Assembly: GCA_025362415.1 (NCBI GenBank)
Contig: JANYGM010000165.1
Coordinates: forward strand, 1-9,534
Source of the DNA: a bacterium
GTDB lineage: Bacteria > Bacteroidota > Bacteroidia > Cytophagales > Thermonemataceae
Length of the DNA stretch: 9,534 bases
Direction of reading: 5' to 3'
Positions 1 to 6,132 of this stretch are shown in pieces. Every line of letters begins with the position of its first letter. Position 1 is the stretch's first letter. The notes under the pieces were generated by a model. The model saw only the letters and a list, made by a program, of their open reading frames with translations, searched no databases and was not told where the DNA came from. The translations under genes were made by a program, and so were the position numbers.

Positions 1-2330
1 AAATACTAGACGGAGTAAATACTATTGTGCCACTTACAGGGTCTTCTACTATCTTGCCTGCTACGCTCAATGTCAATGCTACGCTTGTTACACCAAAGGT
101 ATTTACTTTTACATTAAGATATATTGATGTAAATGGTTGTATTGGCGTTTCTACTTCAAGAACACTCACCGTTTTGCCCCTTCCTGCAACTTCTTTTACA
201 ATAGGAAGTCAAATATGTATAGGTATTCCTGTAAGTTTTGATGCTACTGCTGCTCTGACTAATGCTACAGCAAATGGTGAGGTTATTTCTAGTTTTGTCT
301 GGAATTTTAATGATGCTACACCAACAGTAACCACTACAACACCAATTGTTACACATACTTTTGGACTAATAGGTGCATTTCCTATTACACTTACAGTTAC
401 GACTACTTTGGGTTGTTCTAAATCTGTAACCAATAGCATTACTATTGGAGCTATTCCTGTTGCGAGTTTTGCGACTGCTAACTTTTGTGTAGGAGGGACG
501 ACCAACTTCACAAGTACCTCTACGCTTGCAGGAGCAGGAAATATTACTAATTATACTTGGGATTTTGGAGATGGTTCGCCTATTGTTTCGTCAGCAACAA
601 GTACCGCCACGCATCAATACGTAACACACGGAAGGTATTTGGCTAAACTCACAGTTATCACAAATACACTTTGTAGTCATACGACTGTGAAAGAAGTTTT
701 TATTTTTCCACGTATTACCCCAACTGCGGCACTTCCATATAAAGAAAATTTTGATAATCCGAATGATAGCACTTGGATGGCAACTGGTGTTATTAAAGCT
801 AATCTCAATCCTTTGATAGATACTATTGGTTTTAGTTGGAAACGTGGCGTACCAACTGGAAACAAAATAAATGCTACTAAAACTACTGGTGGTGCGTGGA
901 GTACAGGTAAAAATAATAATAGTTTTTATCCAAATGAGCGTTCTTATGTAGAAAGTCCTTGCTTTAATTTTACTGACCCAACGCTCAACAAACCAATGAT
1001 TGCTATGAAAATCTGGTATGATACAGACAGGGGAGCTGATGCAGGGGTTTTGTATGCCTCTATCAATGATGGCATTACTTGGACGCTTGTAGGAAGCATC
1101 AATGAGGGTATTGAATGGTACAATACCGCAGGGATTATCTCGCAACCTGGAGGGCAAAACGTACCGCAAGCGTGGACAGGCAACAATTCTACGGATTATA
1201 AAATTGCTAAATTTAACCTTGACGCATTTAGAGGGCAAACTTCTGTGCGTTTTAGAGTGGCTTTTGGTAGCAATGCAGATAATCCCATAGGAACAATTTT
1301 TGATGGTTTTGCTTTTGATGAAGTATTTATTGGAAATAGAAATAAAATTTCATTATTGGAACATTTCACGAATGCAAGTAGTTCAGAGGCAAACACAGAA
1401 AATACGTTTATTAACAATTTCCCTGTTGTTACGCCACAAAATGAAATTTATAACATTCAGTATCATACTAATTTCCCTGGTGCAGACCCAATGAACGCAG
1501 ATAATACGGCAGACCCAAGTGGAAGAGCCTTGTATTATGGTGTGTCGCAAGTGCCAAGAACGGCTATTGATGGTATTACAGAAAACCGTAAATTTTCTGA
1601 ATGGGGAACGCCTGTTTACAATAGAAGAACACTAGAAATATCTCCTTTTGAGCTTTCTGTTGATTTTACTTCTACTTCACAACAACTTAGGTTTAAGGCA
1701 AATGTAAGAGCATTAGAGCCATTCACACGTAGGGTGATTTTGCAAACTGCTGTTATTGAACAAGAAATACTGGGAAGTGTATTTACGAGTGGGAATTTTG
1801 GAGGACTGACTTTTAAAAATGTTGTCAAAAAAATGATTCCAAATGCTGCAGGAACGCTTATTGCGCAAACGTGGCTACAAAACACACAATTCCAGACAGG
1901 CGAGCTGACTTGGAGTTCGTCAAAAATCTATAATGGCAATAAATTGGTGCTTGTTGTGTTTGTGCAAGATGAGGTTACCAAAGAAATCTATCAATCAGGT
2001 TTCTTTAATATCACGACAAATATATCCTCACAAGACCCAACAACAGCATTAGACCCACAAACACAAACTAATATTCTTGAAAATGAGTTTGTCGTTTATC
2101 CAAATCCTGCGCAAAATGAAGTTTTCACAGGTTTTAGACAAGAAACTGCGGAAGATTTTAGCGTAATTTTGTTTGATAGTTATGGTAAAAGAGTAGATGT
2201 TTTTTCTCTTACAAAAGGTAATAAAGGGCTGCTAATCAATACTGATAAATATGCCTCTGGTATGTATTTTGTAGAAATAACAGGAAAAAACAATATCAAA
2301 GCAAGAAAAAAATTAGTGATAGTAAGGTAG
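1..2330 (+). CDS. Secreted multidomain PKD / Omp28-like protein with T9SS sorting domain (5' end outside window)
   Basis: The reading frame is open from the window edge (first whole codon at position 3) to a TAG at 2328-2330, so the N-terminus lies upstream and the GTG at 27 is not a credible start. Domain order: an Ig-like unit ending in a Gly-Cys motif (to about 180); two PKD domains, with WNFND at 300 and a canonical WDFGDG at 558; a jelly-roll or MAM-like beta region (about 735-1335); a region resembling Omp28-family thioredoxin-like proteins (LLEHFT at about 1353, a VP plus DG segment at about 1552-1578, then a beta-rich tail to about 2010); and a C-terminal T9SS type A sorting domain (YPNP at about 2097, ending in a basic tail). 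Family knowledge says such proteins cross the outer membrane by T9SS and are attached to the surface or released. The position aligned with the Omp28 CxxC reads Ser/Glu/Ala, so thiol redox activity is unlikely. Adhesion or ligand binding is inferred. Confidence 0.93.
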   Translation, partial: ILDGVNTIVPLTGSSTILPATLNVNATLVTPKVFTFTLRYIDVNGCIGVSTSRTLTVLPLPATSFTIGSQICIGIPVSFDATAALTNATANGEVISSFVWNFNDATPTVTTTTPIVTHTFGLIGAFPITLTVTTTLGCSKSVTNSITIGAIPVASFATANFCVGGTTNFTSTSTLAGAGNITNYTWDFGDGSPIVSSATSTATHQYVTHGRYLAKLTVITNTLCSHTTVKEVFIFPRITPTAALPYKENFDNPNDSTWMATGVIKANLNPLIDTIGFSWKRGVPTGNKINATKTTGGAWSTGKNNNSFYPNERSYVESPCFNFTDPTLNKPMIAMKIWYDTDRGADAGVLYASINDGITWTLVGSINEGIEWYNTAGIISQPGGQNVPQAWTGNNSTDYKIAKFNLDAFRGQTSVRFRVAFGSNADNPIGTIFDGFAFDEVFIGNRNKISLLEHFTNASSSEANTENTFINNFPVVTPQNEIYNIQYHTNFPGADPMNADNTADPSGRALYYGVSQVPRTAIDGITENRKFSEWGTPVYNRRTLEISPFELSVDFTSTSQQLRFKANVRALEPFTRRVILQTAVIEQEILGSVFTSGNFGGLTFKNVVKKMIPNAAGTLIAQTWLQNTQFQTGELTWSSSKIYNGNKLVLVVFVQDEVTKEIYQSGFFNITTNISSQDPTTALDPQTQTNILENEFVVYPNPAQNEVFTGFRQETAEDFSVILFDSYGKRVDVFSLTKGNKGLLINTDKYASGMYFVEITGKNNIKARKKLVIVR

Positions 2331-2336
2331 TTTTTT

Positions 2337-2370
2337 AGTGAGTAGTGTCGCAGTGAGTAGTGCCAGAGTG
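2337..2370. repeat. Short tandem direct repeat after the T9SS gene
   Basis: AGTGAGTAGTG occurs at 2337-2347 and again at 2352-2362, a 15-bp period, followed by a decayed third unit (GAGTG at 2366-2370). It starts 7 bp after the stop codon of the upstream gene. It looks like a small replication-slippage repeat; no function is evident. Confidence 0.6.
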
Positions 2371-2376
2371 AAATAC

Positions 2377-2416
2377 AAAAAAATTCTGCAAAATTTGTTT
2401 TTTGTAGAATTTTTTT
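2377..2416 (+). terminator. Intrinsic, probably bidirectional terminator
   Basis: A 17-bp stem is formed by 2377-2393 and 2400-2416 with a 6-nt loop; the only imperfection is a G-T pair (2388/2405). The left arm begins with seven A and the right arm ends with seven T, so the transcript would have a hairpin and U-tract in either direction. It sits 46 bp after the stop codon at 2330, which fits termination of the secreted-protein gene. The stem core is AT-rich (few G-C pairs), so strength is uncertain. Confidence 0.75.
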
Positions 2417-2438
2417 GTAAATAATGAAACCTATTAAT

Positions 2439-2615
2439 TAGAGTTTTTATAATTTGATTATCAGGCATTTAGCAATAATTAGATGTTTTAAACCACCCCC
2501 AGCCCCTCCTTAGAAAGGAGGGGAGTTTTGTCCCCCTCCTTTTCAAGGAGGGGTTAGGGGTGGTTTTAAGATATTTATACCATAACTTATTCATTATCAA
2601 GCTATAAAAACTCTA
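2439..2615. repeat. Nested palindromic (MITE/REP-like) element
   Basis: Two levels of inverted symmetry share one centre near 2527-2528. The outer arms are TAGAGTTTTTATA (2439-2451) and its exact complement (2603-2615), continuing inward with imperfect TTGAT-AT matches. The inner arms are G/C-rich: ACCACCCC (2492-2499) against GGGGTGGT (2557-2564), each flanking AGGAGGGG-type sequence, and each half contains its own CCCCTCCTT...AAGGAGGGG hairpin (about 2503-2523 and 2533-2553). The G/C-rich core contrasts sharply with the AT-rich surroundings. It carries no gene. The shape is that of a non-autonomous palindromic repeat; mobility is inferred from structure only, and no clear target-site duplication was recognised. 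Confidence 0.8.
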
Positions 2616-2745
2616 TTAGATAACGACATTGATAATTTGTGAAGTTTTATGTAGGCGTTTGATTTATCAAAATGCTGTTTTGGAACAAAACAAATGGTAG
2701 AGAACAAAATGCACTAGAAGGTATTTTTGTACAACTAGGTTTTTG

Positions 2746-2803
2746 AAAAATCCGTGTAATTAGTGTAATTTTTTAATAATCAGTGATTCAGACAAGATTA
2801 CAC
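2746..2803. repeat. Dispersed repeat copy at the 3' end of the nuclease gene
   Basis: The copy contains AAAAATCCGTG (2746-2756), the reverse complement of CACGGATTTTT at 3493-3503, and ACAAGATTACAC (2792-2803), an exact direct copy of 3512-3523. The second block overlaps the stop codon of the minus-strand nuclease gene (2798-2800), so the repeat supplies the last codons. The two copies therefore bracket that gene. Confidence 0.65.
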
Positions 2804-3442
2804 CAATAAAACCGTTTCTAAAATATGCCTAAATTTGCGCAAAATAGCAATAATAGCCAATAAATCTTCTTTATCTCGGCTATCAAAGCCCTTAGAAACA
2901 CAATAACTGTTGTTTTCCATTGTTACAAATGTCCAATTAACGCCAATCACCTCACAACCATAAAGCGGTTTTCCGTCATCATTGAGTTTTTGTGCTATCA
3001 AAAAAGCCTCTAAAAGTTGCGCCATAGAGTCGCCAGTAGGGTTTTTATTGGGTTTATATTCTTGAAAATGAAAGTAAGGCTTTTGCATAAAATCCATAAT
3101 TCCTTTTGCAACCACAAAATCCGCCTTCACAGAAAGTTGATAGCCTTGTACTTCTGCAGTTAGTTTTTTATCAAAAAAAGAAGCAAACAATTTATCTTCC
3201 ATTACGTTGCCTAAGGCAAGTACAGGACTAATAAACTTCATTTTTAGGTCTTCTTCGCTCCAAGTAGTGATATATTCTCTGCTACGCTTATGAATAGTAT
3301 CAAAATTATACTGTTCACCAACAGATAATTGGGGAACTTCTACCTGCATCCACTCTTGCATAAGTGGCGTATAATCAATTACTTTGCTAAGGTTAAAGGC
3401 AAGCACTATCTCGCCCTCACGCCATTCTTTTTTCTTTGCCAT
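2798..3442 (-). CDS. Putative PD-(D/E)XK-fold nuclease, uncharacterised family
   Basis: The product is 214 aa, soluble, with no signal peptide. The likely nuclease core is D108 (in a KADFVV strand), then E128-Y-K130 (in a FHFQEYK strand), then Q142 at the start of a helix (MAQLLEA). This spacing fits the D...ExK...Q pattern of PD-(D/E)XK enzymes, which cut nucleic acids using metal ions. A W-S-E-E-D-L segment (61-66) precedes it, and a G-C-E-V-I-G-V strand (162-168) and a WTFV strand follow. The start ATG (3440-3442) gives the only in-frame beginning with MAKKKEW and is preceded by an AT-rich leader with a TATATTTG promoter box. It is transcribed away from the methyltransferase-nuclease gene across a shared 198-bp intergenic region, which suggests a restriction or defence role, but the family may equally be a stand-alone one. 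No substrate or name can be assigned. Confidence 0.85.
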   Translation of the reverse strand: MAKKKEWREGEIVLAFNLSKVIDYTPLMQEWMQVEVPQLSVGEQYNFDTIHKRSREYITTWSEEDLKMKFISPVLALGNVMEDKLFASFFDKKLTAEVQGYQLSVKADFVVAKGIMDFMQKPYFHFQEYKPNKNPTGDSMAQLLEAFLIAQKLNDDGKPLYGCEVIGVNWTFVTMENNSYCVSKGFDSRDKEDLLAIIAILRKFRHILETVLLV

Positions 3443-3472
3443 TTTATAAAATGTTTAATGCTTTATTTTTTG

Positions 3473-3480
3473 CAAATATA
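3473..3480 (-). promoter_or_regulatory. Candidate -7 promoter box of the nuclease gene
   Basis: On the minus strand the sequence reads TATATTTG, a full match to the Bacteroidota -7 consensus TAnnTTTG, 31 nt upstream of the ATG at 3442. A clean -33 TTTG was not found at the usual distance, so the call rests on one box. Confidence 0.5.
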
Positions 3481-3492
3481 GCATCTTTTAAT

Positions 3493-3532
3493 CACGGATT
3501 TTTAAAGGATTACAAGATTACACAGATTTTTT
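3493..3532. repeat. Dispersed repeat copy upstream of the nuclease gene
   Basis: The copy contains CACGGATTTTT (3493-3503; inverted partner at 2746-2756), GGATTACAAGATTA (3507-3520; exact direct copy at 5900-5913) and ACAAGATTACAC (3512-3523; exact direct copy at 2792-2803). It lies in the divergent promoter region between the nuclease gene and the methyltransferase gene. It belongs to an AT-rich intergenic repeat family with at least three members in this window. Confidence 0.65.
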
Positions 3533-3563
3533 TTAAGAAATTTTTTATAACGCCTGCTTTTCA

Positions 3564-3571
3564 TATATTTA
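3564..3571 (+). promoter_or_regulatory. Weak candidate -7 box of the methyltransferase gene
   Basis: TATATTTA matches seven of eight positions of TAnnTTTG, 69 nt before the ATG at 3641. If used, the transcript would carry the inverted repeat 3590-3624 in its 5' leader. There is no good -33 element. Confidence 0.3.
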
Positions 3572-3589
3572 CAGAAATAAACTAATAAT

Positions 3590-3624
3590 AAGTCCTTCAA
3601 GGTTTTAAAAACCTTGAAGGACTT
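3590..3624. repeat. Perfect 17-bp inverted repeat before the methyltransferase start
   Basis: Arms 3590-3606 and 3608-3624 are exact reverse complements around a single central A; the core is CCTTCAAGG / CCTTGAAGG. It ends 16 bp before the ATG at 3641 and is not followed by a T-tract, so it is not an intrinsic terminator. It could be an RNA hairpin in the leader, an operator for a dimeric protein, or simply a palindromic repetitive unit. Confidence 0.85.
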
Positions 3625-3640
3625 GAACTAAAACCAACAA

Positions 3641-5308
3641 ATGAACAACATCAACCAACTTATTCTGGGCGACAACCTTGAAATCCTCAAAAATATGCCT
3701 GCGGATAGCGTAGATTTGATTTATCTTGACCCTCCGTTTTTCTCTAACAGAAATTATGAGATTATTTGGGGAGATAAAGGAGAAGTACGCAGCTTTGAAG
3801 ACCGCTTTTCTGGCGGAATAGACCATTATATTGGCTGGCTAAAAGAAAGAGTAATAGAAATGCACAGAATACTAAAACCTACAGGAAGTATCTTTTTGCA
3901 TTGTGATTGGCACGCAGACGCTTATATACGTGTGCATATCTTGGATAGAGTTTTTGGACAAAATTGTTTTATAAGCAATATCACTTGGAAAAGAACAACA
4001 GCTAAAAGCAATTCAAAAAGTATTGCAAATAACACTGACACTATTTTTTTCTACTCAAAAACAAATCAACAATATACTTATAACCAAATTTATTTGGCAT
4101 TAAAAGAAGAAATGGTCAAATCTCACTACAGTAGTAAAGATGAAAATGGTAGGTTTTATACAATGGATAACTTAAAAGCCCCAGGGAAAGGCTATACTTA
4201 TGATTGGAATGGAGTTATAGGAAATTGGCGTTGTCCTATTGAAACAATGCAAGAATACGAAAAAAATAATAGAATAAAATATACTAAAAATGGTGTTGCT
4301 AGATATGTTCGTTATCTTGACGAAAGTAAAGGAACAGTTATTGATAATTTTTGGCAAGATATTTTTCCAGTAAATTCTCAAGCAAAAGAGCGCATAGGTT
4401 ATCCCACGCAGAAGCCTGAAAAGTTGCTGGAAAGGATAATTAAAATGGCTAGTAATGAAGGAGATATAGTTTTAGACCCATTTGTGGGCGGTGGCACTAC
4501 GGTAGCAGTGGCGGATATTTTGGGTAGAAATTGGATAGGTATAGACCAATCAGTAGCTGCCGTAAAAGTAACAGAAATGCGTATGCAAAACGTGCAAGGG
4601 CTTTTTTCTAAGCCGTTTGTGTTGCAGTTGCATAAATATGATTATGATACTTTGCGCTACAAAGATGCTTTTGAATTTGAAACCTTCATAGTGCAACAAT
4701 ATGGCGGTATTAGCAATGCCAAACAACGTGGAGATTTTGGGCTTGATGGCAAAACTCGTGATAATACGCCCATACAAGTCAAAAGGAGTGACCAAATTGG
4801 GCGCAACGTGATAGATAATTTTAAGTCTGCCTGTGAACGCAACGACAAAAACATCTATGAAAAAAACAAGGCAGAAAGCAAACCTGTAGGTTTTATTATT
4901 GCGTTTTCGTTTGGGAAAGGTGCGGTACAAGAAGTGGCACGCCTTCAAAATGAAGAAAATGTAATTATTAAGTTGGTTTTGGTAGAGGATATTGTGCCTA
5001 TTGCCAAAAAACCAACTATTTTGGTGAGTATTACTGACAAAGGCAATGACAATAAAGGTTTACGAGAAATCCTGTTTAGTGCCACAGCTACGAGTGCAGG
5101 CGGAAATGTGGAGTTTTTTGCTTGGGATTTTGAGTATAAAGATAAAAAGTTTAACCCTCAAATTCTGATAGATAAAGCAGGTTTACAAAGCTATAAATTT
5201 AAGGCTGGTCTTCACGAGATAGCGGTTAAAGTAGTTGATAGTGAAGGACTTGAGAATATAGAAATTATCAAACTCAAAGTAAATGGCAAAATAGAAAAAC
5301 TGGACTAG
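3641..5308 (+). CDS. DNA methyltransferase fused to Mrr-like nuclease and PKD-like domain
   Basis: The product is 555 aa, cytoplasmic, with no signal peptide. Residues 1 to about 310 form an amino-methyltransferase with DPPF (30-33, catalytic motif IV) first and DPFVGGGTT (279-287, the S-adenosylmethionine-binding motif I) later. This is the beta-class order, and DPPF favours N6-adenine methylation. The middle segment (about 95-255) would hold target recognition. Residues about 340-455 resemble an Mrr-type PD-(D/E)XK nuclease: G364-D-F-G-L-D369-G, then I378-Q-V-K381-R-S. Residues about 456-550 look like a PKD beta-sandwich with WDF at 495-497, a KAG turn and a VKVVD-EG strand. PKD domains are usually extracellular, so finding one here is odd. 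The single chain could both modify and cut DNA. It is divergent from another nuclease gene and 54 bp upstream of a coiled-coil gene. The start ATG matches the usual MTase N-terminus (QLILGDNLEIL). Recognition sequence and cleavage activity are unknown. Confidence 0.9.
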   Translation: MNNINQLILGDNLEILKNMPADSVDLIYLDPPFFSNRNYEIIWGDKGEVRSFEDRFSGGIDHYIGWLKERVIEMHRILKPTGSIFLHCDWHADAYIRVHILDRVFGQNCFISNITWKRTTAKSNSKSIANNTDTIFFYSKTNQQYTYNQIYLALKEEMVKSHYSSKDENGRFYTMDNLKAPGKGYTYDWNGVIGNWRCPIETMQEYEKNNRIKYTKNGVARYVRYLDESKGTVIDNFWQDIFPVNSQAKERIGYPTQKPEKLLERIIKMASNEGDIVLDPFVGGGTTVAVADILGRNWIGIDQSVAAVKVTEMRMQNVQGLFSKPFVLQLHKYDYDTLRYKDAFEFETFIVQQYGGISNAKQRGDFGLDGKTRDNTPIQVKRSDQIGRNVIDNFKSACERNDKNIYEKNKAESKPVGFIIAFSFGKGAVQEVARLQNEENVIIKLVLVEDIVPIAKKPTILVSITDKGNDNKGLREILFSATATSAGGNVEFFAWDFEYKDKKFNPQILIDKAGLQSYKFKAGLHEIAVKVVDSEGLENIEIIKLKVNGKIEKLD

Positions 5309-5362
5309 GATTTTTTATTATGAGAATTTTAGTGTAGATTTACATATAATTTAGGATAAGAA

Positions 5363-5875
5363 ATGAAAAAAATATTGATAATACTGTTTTTAGTTATACC
5401 GTTTGGGTTGTCAGCTCAAACGGATAGAGAATTATTGTTAGAACTTGTCAAGCAACAAACAGAACTCACTAAGCAACAAGCCAAACAAGGAGAGCAAATA
5501 GCTGAACTTGTTAAGCAAATGTCTGAAAATAATAAGCAAATGACAGAACTTGCAAAACAACAAGCTATTACCTCCACAAAAGTAGAGGGGCTTGAGAAGC
5601 GTTTTGACACACAAAATAACCTAATTGGAGGGATGATTGCTTTCGTTGCGGTGCTTGTTGGTGTACTTATTTGGGACAGACGAGCCGCCAATGCGCCACT
5701 TGTTAGTGCTATTGAAAGCAAAACCGCTGCCCTAAAGTTAGAGAATGAGGCACTTTCCAAAGAAATAAACTTACTCAAAGAGAGAGAAACAAAACTAGAA
5801 GAAAAACAACTGAAAAACGAAAGATTTTTTAAAAGATTGATTGAAAAAGACCCTGATTTAGCAAATATAGCTTAA
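5363..5875 (+). CDS. Membrane-anchored coiled-coil protein, unknown function
   Basis: The product is 170 aa. Residues 1-19 look like a signal peptide or N-terminal membrane segment (MKK followed by a hydrophobic run ending FGLSAQ). Residues 22-80 are rich in Gln/Glu/Lys with recurring LVKQ, ELTKQQ, ELAKQQ units, typical of a coiled coil. Residues 87-104 are a clear transmembrane helix ending in WDRR. Residues 115-160 form a second, highly charged coiled coil. If residues 1-19 are cleaved, the first coil would be periplasmic and the second cytoplasmic. No catalytic motif is visible. It starts 54 bp after the methyltransferase stop with no terminator between, so co-transcription is likely, but a weak TAGATTTA box at 5335-5342 could start separate transcription. 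A link with the restriction locus is only positional. I do not recognise a named family. Confidence 0.85.
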   Translation: MKKILIILFLVIPFGLSAQTDRELLLELVKQQTELTKQQAKQGEQIAELVKQMSENNKQMTELAKQQAITSTKVEGLEKRFDTQNNLIGGMIAFVAVLVGVLIWDRRAANAPLVSAIESKTAALKLENEALSKEINLLKERETKLEEKQLKNERFFKRLIEKDPDLANIA

Positions 5876-5891
5876 TCCAAATAACATACTA

Positions 5892-5914
5892 GGATTTTAG
5901 GATTACAAGATTAT
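5892..5914. repeat. Third copy of the dispersed AGGATTACAAGATTA repeat
   Basis: GGATTACAAGATTA at 5900-5913 is identical to 3507-3520. AGGATT recurs around it (5891, 5899 and 5915), and the last AGGATT is the left arm of the terminator that follows. The repeat and terminator are thus joined. Confidence 0.6.
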
Positions 5915-5956
5915 AGGATTAAATACAGAACAGGTTTTTGTATTTAATCCTTTTTT
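5915..5956 (+). terminator. Rho-independent terminator after the coiled-coil gene
   Basis: A perfect 13-bp stem (5915-5927 with 5939-5951, AGGATTAAATACA and its complement) encloses an 11-nt loop and runs into a six-T tract at 5951-5956. It begins 39 bp after the stop codon at 5875, so it would end the transcript covering the coiled-coil gene and perhaps the methyltransferase gene. Confidence 0.85.
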
Positions 5957-5980
5957 GCGTTGTAAAAATCTCTCTAAATA

Positions 5981-6012
5981 TTTGGTATTCTAACAAAAAA
6001 TTAAGATATTTG
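5981..6012 (+). promoter_or_regulatory. Candidate promoter of the giant secreted-protein gene
   Basis: TTTG at 5981-5984 (-33 type) and GATATTTG at 6005-6012 (seven of eight matches to TAnnTTTG) are 20 bp apart, close to the Bacteroidota promoter arrangement. Transcription would begin near 6018 and give a 5' leader of about 115 nt before the ATG at 6133. It follows the terminator at 5915-5956, which fits a new transcription unit. Confidence 0.45.
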
Positions 6013-6063
6013 AGTACATTTTGGTTACTTTTTGCCATAAAGAAGTATCAAAGAATATCTTAA
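6001..6063. repeat. Inverted repeat overlapping the candidate promoter
   Basis: TTAAGATATT (6001-6010) and its exact reverse complement (6054-6063) are 43 nt apart. The left arm overlaps the proposed -7 box and the right arm falls in the leader. A looped operator or a leader hairpin is possible, but a chance AT-rich match is not excluded. Confidence 0.45.
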
Positions 6064-6132
6064 AATATCTATAAAAAACTAAAAACACTTCCTAAAATAC
6101 TAAAAGCTACTCAAATCAAACCTTTAAATATT

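Larger units (their letters stand above)
2331..2797. other. Non-coding region between convergent genes
   Basis: This 467-bp gap separates the 3' ends of two convergent genes. It holds, in order, a short direct repeat, a U-rich hairpin terminator, a large palindromic element, and a dispersed repeat that runs into the stop codon of the minus-strand nuclease gene. The remaining stretch at about 2620-2745 has no convincing gene. A 24-codon frame with an ATG start lies at 2672-2746, and a 7-bp hairpin (TGTTTTG/CAAAACA) lies at 2676-2692; neither can be assigned a role. Confidence 0.8.

Noticed and set aside
27..29. GTG at 27 as the start codon of the first gene
   Set aside because: The frame is open through the window edge upstream of it, the product would begin in the middle of an Ig-like unit, and no signal peptide follows.
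591..1238. Long minus-strand frame (215 codons) opposite the first gene
   Set aside because: It lies wholly inside a well-supported domain-bearing gene, has a composition unlike a real protein (Cys, Ile, Ser-rich with no motif), and is a shadow frame.
2672..2746. 24-codon ATG frame (MLFWNKTNGREQ...), possible micro-protein or gene remnant
   Set aside because: It is too short to judge, has no recognisable family, and sits among repeats and hairpins; noted only as a possible remnant.
3590..3624. Palindrome as an intrinsic terminator
   Set aside because: No T-tract follows on either strand, and it lies between a promoter-like box and a start codon.
2337..5914. Repeats as a CRISPR array
   Set aside because: The repeated blocks are few, irregularly spaced by hundreds to thousands of bases, and there are no uniform spacers or cas genes.
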